Assembly: GCF_018614585.1 (NCBI RefSeq)
Contig: NZ_JAGGOI010000023.1
Coordinates: forward strand, 116,873 to 180,872
Direction: 5' to 3'
DNA length: 64,000 nucleotides
DNA from: Streptomyces sp. ISL-1
GTDB taxonomy: Bacteria > Actinomycetota > Actinomycetes > Streptomycetales > Streptomycetaceae
Below, one piece after another: positions 9,120 through 15,345 of this stretch (positions within the stretch are counted from its first letter, which is position 1; every line of letters begins with the position of its first letter). The notes beneath the pieces were generated by a model. That model was given only the letters and a program-made list of their open reading frames with translations, was not told the DNA's origin and made no database searches. The position numbers and the translations under genes were made by a program.

Positions 9120-9210
9120 CAGCAAGGCCCCGCACGGTCCCGCGCTGTTCCTCTCGGCAGCCTGCTGGGCTTCATTCATAGGCCAGTTGAAGCCCGGCCA
9201 CCGGGACTGA
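8995..9210 (+). CDS. DUF397 small protein
   Basis: 71 residues with the family core AWRKSSYSNQEGGDCVEVAD, VHVRDSKAPHGPAL and a terminal aromatic helix. DUF397 proteins (BldB/AbaA-type small proteins) are encoded directly after an XRE/DUF5753 gene and are thought to act with it, possibly as an antitoxin-like or antagonist partner. The gene overlaps the upstream regulator by 125 bases in another frame. Its own start is well placed. Confidence 0.85.
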   Translation: MARMSRPDLNGAAWRKSSYSNQEGGDCVEVADGFPGVVHVRDSKAPHGPALFLSAACWASFIGQLKPGHRD

Positions 9211-9342
9211 GTGGGCCGGGAACCGGCTCGCGAAGCGGCCTTCCCGAGCCGCCGGAACCTCGCGCGCGGGGGTCCGGCGAGCCACGAACTCCCCCAAAGA
9301 ACCTGGAGTAAAGAACCACCTGCCCTCCCTCCCCTCCCCCTC

Positions 9343-9360
9343 GTCACCCGGAAGGGTGAC
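9343..9360. terminator. short hairpin after the DUF397 gene
   Basis: GTCACCC-GGAA-GGGTGAC: 7-bp perfect stem with a GGAA tetraloop, in the 275-base gap after the XRE/DUF397 pair. Plausible weak terminator. Confidence 0.45.
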
Positions 9361-9442
9361 CGGCTTGCGGGGGCGGGAAGCGGGCGGTTACGTTCGCCGC
9401 AACAACCCCAGACATATGACGGCCCCCGGCCAGGACGGCAAT

Positions 9443-9468
9443 CCTGATCGAGGGCCTCACCGATCAGG
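9443..9468 (+). promoter_or_regulatory. leader hairpin next to the ribosome-binding site
   Basis: CCTGATCG / CGATCAGG inverted repeat (8 bp, 10-nt loop) ending immediately before the AGGAAGAG purine run of the gene at 9486. Folding could limit access to the start region. Function inferred only from position. Confidence 0.35.
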
Positions 9469-9485
9469 AAGAGATCCACTTCCCG

Positions 9486-10472
9486 ATGGCTGAACCGCAG
9501 TCTAACGCGCCCCTGCGCGCCCCCACCGGAGCACCGACCTCCGGCGTGATCCACGTCCGCACCCGCCTCACCGCCGACTTCACCGTGATCGCCAACGCCC
9601 TTGCGCAGCGGCGCGGAAGCGCGGTCACGGTCGGCGTCGCGGCCTACATCCTCTCGCTGCCGGACGGCGCACCCGTCCGCATCGACGCGCTGTGCGAGCA
9701 CTTCACCGAGGGCGAGATCCTCATCTCCCGGGCGCTCAGGGAGCTGGAGGCCGACGGCTATCTGGAGCGGCGGCGAGAGCGCGGTCCCGGCGGCGTGCTT
9801 CGTACGAGAACGTACTTCTACGACGTGCCGGGACAGGGCGACCCCACGCCGACGCCTCCGGTGCCGCCACGGCCCCGGAGGCCCACGCGGGAGCAGCCAC
9901 CCGCGCCGGGGCCCCGACCCGATGCCGCATCGGACGCGAAGCCCGAGGCGACCGCGCCCGCACGAGGTCCGGTCCCCCCACCGTCACCCGAAGCCGCGGG
10001 CGCACCGCCCATCCCACCGTCACCCGACCCCGAAGCCGCGCTTCTTCCCCCGCTGACGGAGCCCGACCCGAAGGCCGTTGTCATCCTCGCCTCGCTGCGC
10101 ATCCGCGACCGCCGGCTGATCCTGTCCCGACGGGAGGTCGCCCAGCTCGCCCCGGCCGTCGCCCAGTGGCTCGCCCAAGGCGCCGGACCCGAGGAGATCA
10201 CCGACCTGCTCACCACCGGACTCCCGGCCCGATTGAGCGCGCGACCGGCCCGCATCCTGGCCTTCCGACTCCGCGACCTGCCCGTCGCCGCACCCGCCCA
10301 GGCCGCCGCACCCGACACACCTCCCGTCCTGCCCTGGCAGACCTGCGACGGCGGCTGCGAACGCGCCTTCCGCGCCGCCGAACCCGGTCGCTGCCGTGAC
10401 TGCCCGCCGGACGATGTGCCCACGCCGGACCCGGCGATCACCCGCGCCGATCGCCTGCCGGCGGCGTGCTGA
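9486..10472 (+). CDS. winged-helix DNA-binding protein, proline-rich linker, Cys-containing end
   Basis: 328 residues. An N-terminal helix-turn-helix of MarR-like shape (about 30-100; LISRALRELEADGYLERRRE is the recognition helix and wing) is followed by a long Pro/Ala/Arg-rich linker (about 115-195). A second helical part (about 205-270) ends in CDGGCERAFRA and CRDCP, a likely zinc-binding pair. Streptomycete proteins of this make-up are common in accessory regions beside XRE/DUF397 genes and phage-like DNA. They are annotated only as helix-turn-helix proteins, so the target is unknown. Confidence 0.75.
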   Translation: MAEPQSNAPLRAPTGAPTSGVIHVRTRLTADFTVIANALAQRRGSAVTVGVAAYILSLPDGAPVRIDALCEHFTEGEILISRALRELEADGYLERRRERGPGGVLRTRTYFYDVPGQGDPTPTPPVPPRPRRPTREQPPAPGPRPDAASDAKPEATAPARGPVPPPSPEAAGAPPIPPSPDPEAALLPPLTEPDPKAVVILASLRIRDRRLILSRREVAQLAPAVAQWLAQGAGPEEITDLLTTGLPARLSARPARILAFRLRDLPVAAPAQAAAPDTPPVLPWQTCDGGCERAFRAAEPGRCRDCPPDDVPTPDPAITRADRLPAAC

Positions 10473-10552
10473 GCGAGGCGTGTGTCGCCGCTTCCTCCGT
10501 GGGAGCCTGGTTGTGTGACGATGCGGAACCTGACAGCAACGGGAGGTGGATC

Positions 10553-10684
10553 ATGGTCGACAGGTTCACGGACGGGCTCCTCACGCCTACGGAAACGTCC
10601 TCCTACCTTGAGATTCCGTCGTCGACTCTCACCTCCTGGCTGAAGGGCAGGGCCGCCGGAGCCCCTCTCGTGCACCAGGTGGAG
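10553..10684 (+). pseudogene. DUF433-type antitoxin-like gene, 5' part
   Basis: Starts at ATG after GGGAGG and encodes MVDRFTDGLLTPTETSSYLE followed by a MerR-like HTH (PSSTLTSWLKGRAAG) to VHQVE, where the 3.4-kb element interrupts it. The remainder resumes at 14112 with PVRKGQPSVLFIA. Joined, the protein is a VapB45-like DUF433 protein of about 220 residues. After the insertion the frame ends at 10708 with residues supplied by the element. Confidence 0.8.
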
Positions 10685-10757
10685 CAGCGCGACCGCAGGC
10701 CCGCGTAGCTACTCAGCGCTACATGACGGGTGGCGGCAGCTATACGAGAACACGGCC
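10683..10757 (+). repeat. left copy of the element's terminal direct repeat
   Basis: 75 bases, identical to 14030-14105 except for one missing C in the GGCGGC(C)AGC stretch. It contains the last codons of the resolvase gene (QRDRRPA-stop) although no resolvase precedes it here. It is therefore a copy of the element's right end. Confidence 0.9.
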
Positions 10758-11178
10758 TACTTCATTCGTCTGCGACTACCTCGCCGACGTTGGGATGCGC
10801 CAGGAGATTCACGAGGGGTTGCAGGTGGTGGAGAACTGGAACTCTGCGAACAAGGACCTCTTCTACGGCAAGGACGGCGACCTGGCCGGTGCGGACAAGG
10901 AATCCCAGGAGGTCAGTATGCTCGCGCTGCACCTGCTCCAGTCCGCGCTGGTGCACGTCAACACGCTGCTGATGCAGGAGGTCCTGGCCGATCCGAAGTG
11001 GGCGGACAAGCTCACCGACGCGGACCGCCGGGCGCTCTCCCCGCTGTTCTGGACCCATGTGAATCCGTACGGCCGGTTCGAGCTGGACATGAACAGCCGC
11101 CTGGACCTGGACCTGGCCGCCATGACGGTGCCCGGTCCGCGCGGTTCGCAGGGCGAGGCCGCAGCAGTGACGGTGTGA
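10723..11178 (+). pseudogene. Tn3-family transposase, C-terminal fragment
   Basis: From about residue 13 the frame reads FVCDYLADVGMRQEIHEGLQ and continues with VENWNSANKDLFYGKDGDL and HVNPYGRFELDMNSRLDL. These are the conserved C-terminal part of Tn3-family transposases (DDE_Tnp_Tn3), whose full length is near 1,000 residues. The first 12 residues come from the terminal repeat. The catalytic N-terminal and central parts are absent, so it cannot transpose. Confidence 0.85.
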
Positions 11179-11215
11179 CATCGGCCCGAAGGCCGCACCG
11201 ATGTCACACCGTCAC
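11167..11215. terminator. 18-bp perfect hairpin
   Basis: GTGACGGTGTGACATCGG and its exact complement with a 13-nt loop. The stem includes the transposase stop codon. It lies between convergent genes and should terminate in both directions. Confidence 0.8.
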
Positions 11216-11235
11216 CGCTCTGCGGGCGTCAAGCC

Positions 11236-11850
11236 TTACCAGGCTTGTCCTTCCGGGAGGCGGGCCATGCCGGGAGCGGACAGGTGCAGTACCTCGTAGC
11301 ATTCGGTGGCTGCCTCGTCCGGTGCCACAGCGTCCTCCCACAGGACGAACCGCATCAGCTGCCAGGACCCGGGGTCAAAGGCCAGGGCGACGGTGTGTAC
11401 GTCTTCGCGGCGGGCGATCCCGGGAAGCTCCTCGACCTCCCGTTCGATCAGCGTTGCCAGGCCGAGGCCGGTCGCGTCGGGATCAGAGTCGGCAGGGATC
11501 GAGGTGAGGCGACGCGAGGCTGCCCAGGGGAATGCCGTACGGGCGGGGCCGGCATGGCAGGCGATGCCGGCCCAGTGGCGTGCGGCAGGGCGCCCGAAGT
11601 CGCGGACAATGTTCTGGAATCCACCCTTGCCGACGAGGAAGTGGGCCATCGCGCTGGTGTCGTTCCACAGGTAGAAGGGCGCGTACTGATTGACCGGCGA
11701 GCCGTCGATGCCGCGCTCGCGGATGACGTACGCCTTCAGGCCCAGTCCGGCGCGGTCGTCGAGGACGTGGCCGCCGGCGGCCACCCGCTTGCGGATGATC
11801 TCCATGTCGTAGTCGGCGGGCAGGGTGATCTCGTACTGCTTGGCGTACAT
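11236..11850 (-). CDS. DUF4865 family protein
   Basis: 204 residues beginning MYAKQYEITLPADYDMEIIR and containing FYLWNDTSAMAHFLVG and VHTVALAFDPGSWQLMRFVL. This matches DUF4865, a family usually encoded next to TetR or LysR regulators and small oxidoreductase or cupin genes; its activity is unknown. It is the third gene of the TetR-cupin-DUF4865 operon (24-base gap) carried by the element. Confidence 0.8.
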   Translation of the reverse strand: MYAKQYEITLPADYDMEIIRKRVAAGGHVLDDRAGLGLKAYVIRERGIDGSPVNQYAPFYLWNDTSAMAHFLVGKGGFQNIVRDFGRPAARHWAGIACHAGPARTAFPWAASRRLTSIPADSDPDATGLGLATLIEREVEELPGIARREDVHTVALAFDPGSWQLMRFVLWEDAVAPDEAATECYEVLHLSAPGMARLPEGQAW

Positions 11851-11874
11851 GAAAGGTGCTGCCTTTCTTGATGG

Positions 11875-12285
11875 TCAGACGGTCGGCGGTCCGGCGAGGT
11901 ATTCGGTGTCGGTCACGGTTGCGCCGCGTTCGGCTTCGGTGCCGTCCCCGGCAACCTCCTGGATGGCCAGGTGGGTCATGAAGGTGGTGGGAGCGGCCCC
12001 GTGCCAGTGCCACTCGCCCGGGGCGATGCGCACGCTGTCGCCGACGCGGATGGTTTCCAGCGCTCCGCCGCGACGTTGGACGAGTCCGGCTCCCTGGATG
12101 ACGTGCAGCAACTGCCCCAGGGGGTGGCGGTGCCACACGGTCCGGGCTCCGGGGGCGAAGTGGACGCTGTCGACCCGCACGCGCGAAGGACCTTCAGGTA
12201 CGGCGATCTCCTCGACCCAGGCGGCTCCGACGACCCACTGAGGCGGTGCGGCGGCACTGACCGGTGGAAGGCGAGAAACATGCAT
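11875..12285 (-). CDS. cupin-domain protein
   Basis: 136 residues with one cupin barrel. Motif 1 is WHRHPLGQLLHVIQG (about 51-65) and motif 2 PGEWHWHGAAPTTFMTHLAI (about 89-108), so the metal-binding His residues are present. It resembles the small cupins annotated as carboxymuconolactone-decarboxylase-associated or mandelonitrile-lyase-like. The start at 12285 has GGGAG 10 bases upstream and sits 16 bases from the TetR gene. Substrate unknown; a detoxification or oxidoreductive role beside DUF4865 is inferred. Confidence 0.8.
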   Translation of the reverse strand: MHVSRLPPVSAAAPPQWVVGAAWVEEIAVPEGPSRVRVDSVHFAPGARTVWHRHPLGQLLHVIQGAGLVQRRGGALETIRVGDSVRIAPGEWHWHGAAPTTFMTHLAIQEVAGDGTEAERGATVTDTEYLAGPPTV

Positions 12286-12301
12286 AAGGGCGAAACTCCC
12301 T

Positions 12302-12877
12302 CTACTTGTCGGCGATCGAGGTATGCGCGGCCAGCAGCCCCAGCACCCCCGTGATCGCTTGGTCGAACGGGGCCACGGAGTCGGCGGCGCGGGCCAGCAC
12401 ATAGCCGCCCTGCAGAACCGCGACGATCGTCGCTGCGGTGGCCTGCGGGTCCAGCGCGGCGTCCAGCTCGCCGCCTCCACGTCCCTCGGCCACGACCTCG
12501 GCGAGACGTCCGCGCAGCCAGGCAAGGGTCTCCTCAACGGGTGCCCGCAGGGCCGGGTCGGCCATGAGGTCCGGATCCTGGGTGAGACCTCCGATCGGGC
12601 AGCCCTTGAGGACCTCCCGCTCGCGGAGCAGATACGCGGTGATCCGTTCCGCGGCGGTACCAGGAGCGGAGAACTGCGCTTCAGCCTTGGCGCGCATTTC
12701 CTCAGCGGTACGGCTGATCGCGGCGAGTGCCAGATCAGGCTTGCCCGCGAAGTGGTGGTACATACTGCCTTGTCCGGCTCCGGCCCGCTGCTGGATGGCC
12801 TTGGGGCTGGTAGCGGCGTAGCCGCGCTCCCACAGCAGTTCCCGGGTGCTTTCGATGAGACGTTCCGCAGTACTCAT
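12302..12877 (-). CDS. TetR/AcrR family repressor
   Basis: 191 residues from ATG 12877 (an in-frame ATG five codons upstream is less likely). N-terminal HTH (about 3-55) with GYAATSPKAIQQRAGAGQGS and YHHFAGKPDLALAAI, then a TetR_C_LmrA/YxaF-like ligand domain with CPIGGLTQD. It heads the operon with the cupin and DUF4865 genes. A near-perfect palindrome overlaps the region just before its start, so autoregulation is likely. The inducer is unknown. Confidence 0.88.
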   Translation of the reverse strand: MSTAERLIESTRELLWERGYAATSPKAIQQRAGAGQGSMYHHFAGKPDLALAAISRTAEEMRAKAEAQFSAPGTAAERITAYLLREREVLKGCPIGGLTQDPDLMADPALRAPVEETLAWLRGRLAEVVAEGRGGGELDAALDPQATAATIVAVLQGGYVLARAADSVAPFDQAITGVLGLLAAHTSIADK

Positions 12878-12885
12878 GCAACGAT

Positions 12886-12905
12886 TGTACATACTAGTAG
12901 GTACA
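12886..12905. promoter_or_regulatory. TetR operator palindrome
   Basis: TGTACATACTAGTAGGTACA is a 20-bp palindrome with one mismatched pair, 8 bases before the TetR start codon. Its TACTAGTA core is AT-rich compared with the surroundings and could overlap the -10 region. Typical size and place for a TetR dimer operator. Confidence 0.7.
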
Positions 12906-13233
12906 GCTACGGTGGAGCTTGGTCCTCAGTCAGTCGTGGACTTCACAAACGACCCTTTCCCGGAGCAAGATCGAAAATGATCGGCGGGAGCGGTCCGGAT
13001 CGCGGATTTACTGTCACAACTCGTTCTCACTCAAAAAGTGGAACCAGGCACGTTCTGAGAAATGTTTGTGACAGCATCCGGGGTCATGACGGACCCTCAA
13101 ACCGCACCCACGTCCGAAGCGGACGACGTCGAGCGCCACCCCTGCCCACGCTGTAACGCGTCGCCAGGCTCACCCTGCCGCTCGCGCTCCGGCGCGGTCG
13201 CCGGGACCTTATCACACCGGCCGCTTCACCAAG

Positions 13234-14055
13234 GTGCCCCGGCTCGTGAAACTCCTGCGCATGCCCACCCCCGCCGACCGCGGGCCCGGCCAGCCGTGGC
13301 GGCCCGGCACCCCGGCGCCCGCGCCCGTCGACCCCGACACCCCGAGCGCCGACATCCGCATCGGATACGCCCGATGCTCGACCCTCACCCAGGAACTCCA
13401 GACACAGCTCGACGCGCTCGCGGCCAAACGCATTCCCCGCGACAAGATCTTCGCCGAGAAGATCAGCACCCGGGTCCGGGTCCGCCCGCAGTTCGAGGCC
13501 GCACTCACTGCCGCCCGGGAGATCAAGGCCCACGCCCCGCACTGCCGGGTCATCTTCACGGTGTACGAGATGAAACGCCTGGGGCGCGATGCCGCAGAGC
13601 TGACAGCCCTGGCCGATCACCTCACCGCCCACGGCCTGGTGCTGGAGATGCTCGCCGGACCCCTCCAGGGGATGTACGACCCCAGCGGTCCAGGACGCTT
13701 GCTGTTCGGGTTCTTCGCCGCGATGGCCGAGACCGAACGCGAGAACATCCGCGAGGCCACCCTCGAAGGACTCGACACCGCGGCCCGCAAGGGCAACCAC
13801 GGCGGCCGGCCCCCGGTCATCACCGACGACATGCTGCACACCGTGCTCCGCCGCCGCGCGAACGGCGAGACCGTCGAGGACATCCAGCCCGACCTGCTCA
13901 TCCCCACCGGCCGCCGCAAAGGACAGAGCCCCAGCCTCTCCAGCATCTACCGGGCGCTGGCCGAGCACGAGAAGACCCAGGCGTACCCGGAGGCCATCGA
14001 GACGGCGCACGCCGACTTCGCCGCCCTCCAGCAGCGCGACCGCAGGCCCGCGTAG
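13234..14055 (+). CDS. tnpR: serine recombinase (Tn3-type resolvase) with broken N-terminal zinc-finger
   Basis: 273 residues from GTG 13234. Resolvase domain at about 42-190 with the catalytic Ser49 in GYARCST, the conserved YEMKRLGRDAAEL and the MAETERENIREAT helix. A C-terminal HTH follows (GGRPPVITDDMLHTVLRRRA; SPSLSSIYRALAEHE). Homologues start about 48 codons earlier, here at ATG 13086, with a CPRC...SPC...H zinc-finger. One extra T near 13208 puts that part (13086-13207) out of frame, so only the recombinase core is translated from 13234. The last codons lie inside the element's terminal repeat. Confidence 0.85.
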   Translation: MPRLVKLLRMPTPADRGPGQPWRPGTPAPAPVDPDTPSADIRIGYARCSTLTQELQTQLDALAAKRIPRDKIFAEKISTRVRVRPQFEAALTAAREIKAHAPHCRVIFTVYEMKRLGRDAAELTALADHLTAHGLVLEMLAGPLQGMYDPSGPGRLLFGFFAAMAETERENIREATLEGLDTAARKGNHGGRPPVITDDMLHTVLRRRANGETVEDIQPDLLIPTGRRKGQSPSLSSIYRALAEHEKTQAYPEAIETAHADFAALQQRDRRPA

Positions 14056-14105
14056 CTACTCAGCGCTACATGACGGGTGGCGGCCAGCTATACGAGAACA
14101 CGGCC
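14030..14105 (+). repeat. right copy of the element's terminal direct repeat
   Basis: 76 bases covering the final eight codons of the resolvase and the sequence after it. The same sequence, lacking one C, opens the element at 10683. GTGGAG follows directly and then the DUF433 gene resumes. Confidence 0.9.
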
Positions 14106-14111
14106 GTGGAG

Positions 14112-14635
14112 CCCGTGCGTAAAGGCCAGCCCTCGGTGCTGTTCATCGCCGTGGCCGAAGCCCATGTCCTGCGCTCGCTGCGCTCCCTCGGTCTGCGGAT
14201 GAGCGAGATCAGGGAAGCGGCAGCCACGGTGCGGGACGCCTTCGACACGCCTTACGGCCTCGTCTCGAAGCGGATCGCCACCGACGGCGTGGACATCTTC
14301 GGCGAGCACGGTTTCGGAGATCTGCGCAGAGCCCGGGACGGACAGGCCCCTATCCACGGGGTGGTGTCCAAGTACCTCCGCTACCTGACCTGGGAGGCTG
14401 ACGACGATTTCCCTTCGAGTCTGCGGCTGAGGCAGTACCCGGATTCCGTTCCGGTAGTGATTGACCCGAGGTTCGGCCGCGGTCTGCCTGTCATCGCGGC
14501 CACCGCGTCCCGGTCAAGTCCGTCACGGACCTCTGGGAAGCCGGAGAGACCGTCGAGGACATCGCCTACGAGTTCGACATGGCCCCTGAGCAGGTTGACT
14601 TGCTGTGCCACGCAGTGGTGCGACTTGCCGCCTGA
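14112..14635 (+). pseudogene. DUF433-type antitoxin-like gene, 3' part, frameshifted
   Basis: Continues the gene begun at 10553: PVRKGQPSVLFIAVAEAHVL, FDTPYGLVSKRIATDGVDIF, and YPDSVPVVIDPRFGRGLPVI. Near 14503 one base is missing. In the next frame the normal DUF433 end follows (VPVKSVTDLWEAGETVEDIA, then a helical end to VVRLAA-stop at 14635). DUF433 proteins bind DNA and are partnered with DUF5615/PIN toxins. Confidence 0.8.
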
Positions 14636-15010
14636 GTTCTTCCTCGACCGCAACCTCGGGCGGCGCGTCGCGGAGGAGTTGAGGGCACGCGGCTGGGCGG
14701 TTCATTGCATCGTCGACGTCTTCCCGGCAGACGCACAGGACATCCCCGACGAGGAATGGATCGCTCACGGCCTCGACCAGTCCTGGGTCCCACTGTCGAA
14801 GGAGGCCGGATCAAGACACGGGACCTGGAGATCCAGCACGTATCAGACCGTGCGGCGGTGCTCTTCTACCTCGACAACCAACAGTTGCGCAGCATCGAGA
14901 TGGTCGAACGGCTCGACGCACACCGCAACGCGATGTACCGGGCCATTGAGAAGGGCGGTCCCGCCGCCTATGCCGTACGGCATGACCGCCTTGAGCGCAC
15001 GTGGCCGTGA
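14625..15010 (+). pseudogene. DUF5615 PIN-like toxin (VapC45-like), frameshifted
   Basis: Starts at TTG 14625, overlapping the DUF433 stop, and reads PPEFFLDRNLGRRVAEELRA, GWAVHCIVDVFPADAQDIPD, and GLDQSWVPLSK. One base is lost near 14807, and the next frame gives GRIKTRDLEIQHVSDRAAVL and ends DRLERTWP. The acidic PIN residue in FFLDRNLG is kept. This is the ribonuclease-type toxin partner of the DUF433 protein. Both genes of the pair are broken, so the system should be inactive unless the indels are errors. Confidence 0.75.
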
Positions 15011-15108
15011 CGGCGGGCTGCCGCGCTGACGGCACCGCCGCTCAACTCACCCGTGCCGGACTGATCGCCGACCTCAACAGACGAGCCGGCCCACGGCAGC
15101 CCGCCTGA
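15007..15108 (+). CDS. tiny overlapping frame, 33 aa
   Basis: GTG 15007 overlaps the PIN stop codon by four bases (GTGA) and encodes a helical peptide ending GLIADLNRRAGPRQPA. Translational coupling is possible, but no family is recognised and it may be a remnant. The rest of the gap to 15265 shows nothing else. Confidence 0.2.
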   Translation: MTAGCRADGTAAQLTRAGLIADLNRRAGPRQPA

Positions 15109-15265
15109 TGACGACTACTTGGCGCCGGGTGCCCAGGTTATTGCGGATGTCCGCGACGAGAGCCCGGGATCCGTGCTGTAGCCACGGTCGACATCTCACG
15201 GCCACCGTCCACCTGCCGTCCGGGCGCCACGGGAGAACGCCCCGCACCCGCGCCGCAGCGTCCGG

Positions 15266-15345
15266 CTACCGCGTCTCGTCGAACCAGCGTGCCGTGGCCA
15301 GTTCCTCCGTGCGGGACGGGTCCTCCAGTAGCGCCGCCACCTCGA
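15266..15345 (-). repeat. 3' end of the sacsin-like gene (right repeat of island)
   Basis: The last codons of the ATPase gene at 15266-18421, matching 3572-3648 in the same orientation with an exact 32-base core at 15297-15328. Together they bracket 11.7 kb of accessory DNA in an attL/attR-like arrangement. Confidence 0.8.

Larger units (their letters stand above)
10679..14111 (+). mobile_element. 3.4-kb composite Tn3/resolvase element in the DUF433 gene
   Basis: The element separates two halves of one gene and is bordered by a 6-base direct repeat GTGGAG (10679-10684 and 14106-14111). It begins and ends with the same 75/76-base sequence in direct orientation. Inside are a Tn3-transposase C-terminal fragment, a divergently transcribed TetR-cupin-DUF4865 operon, and a serine resolvase. 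No terminal inverted repeats of Tn3 type are visible. The termini therefore look like products of site-specific or homologous recombination rather than a clean transposon end. Length of the inserted unit is 3,427 bases. Confidence 0.75.

Noticed and set aside
10679..14111. Interpretation as a complete, active Tn3 transposon
   Set aside because: Only the transposase C-terminus remains and no 38-bp-type terminal inverted repeats are visible at either end.
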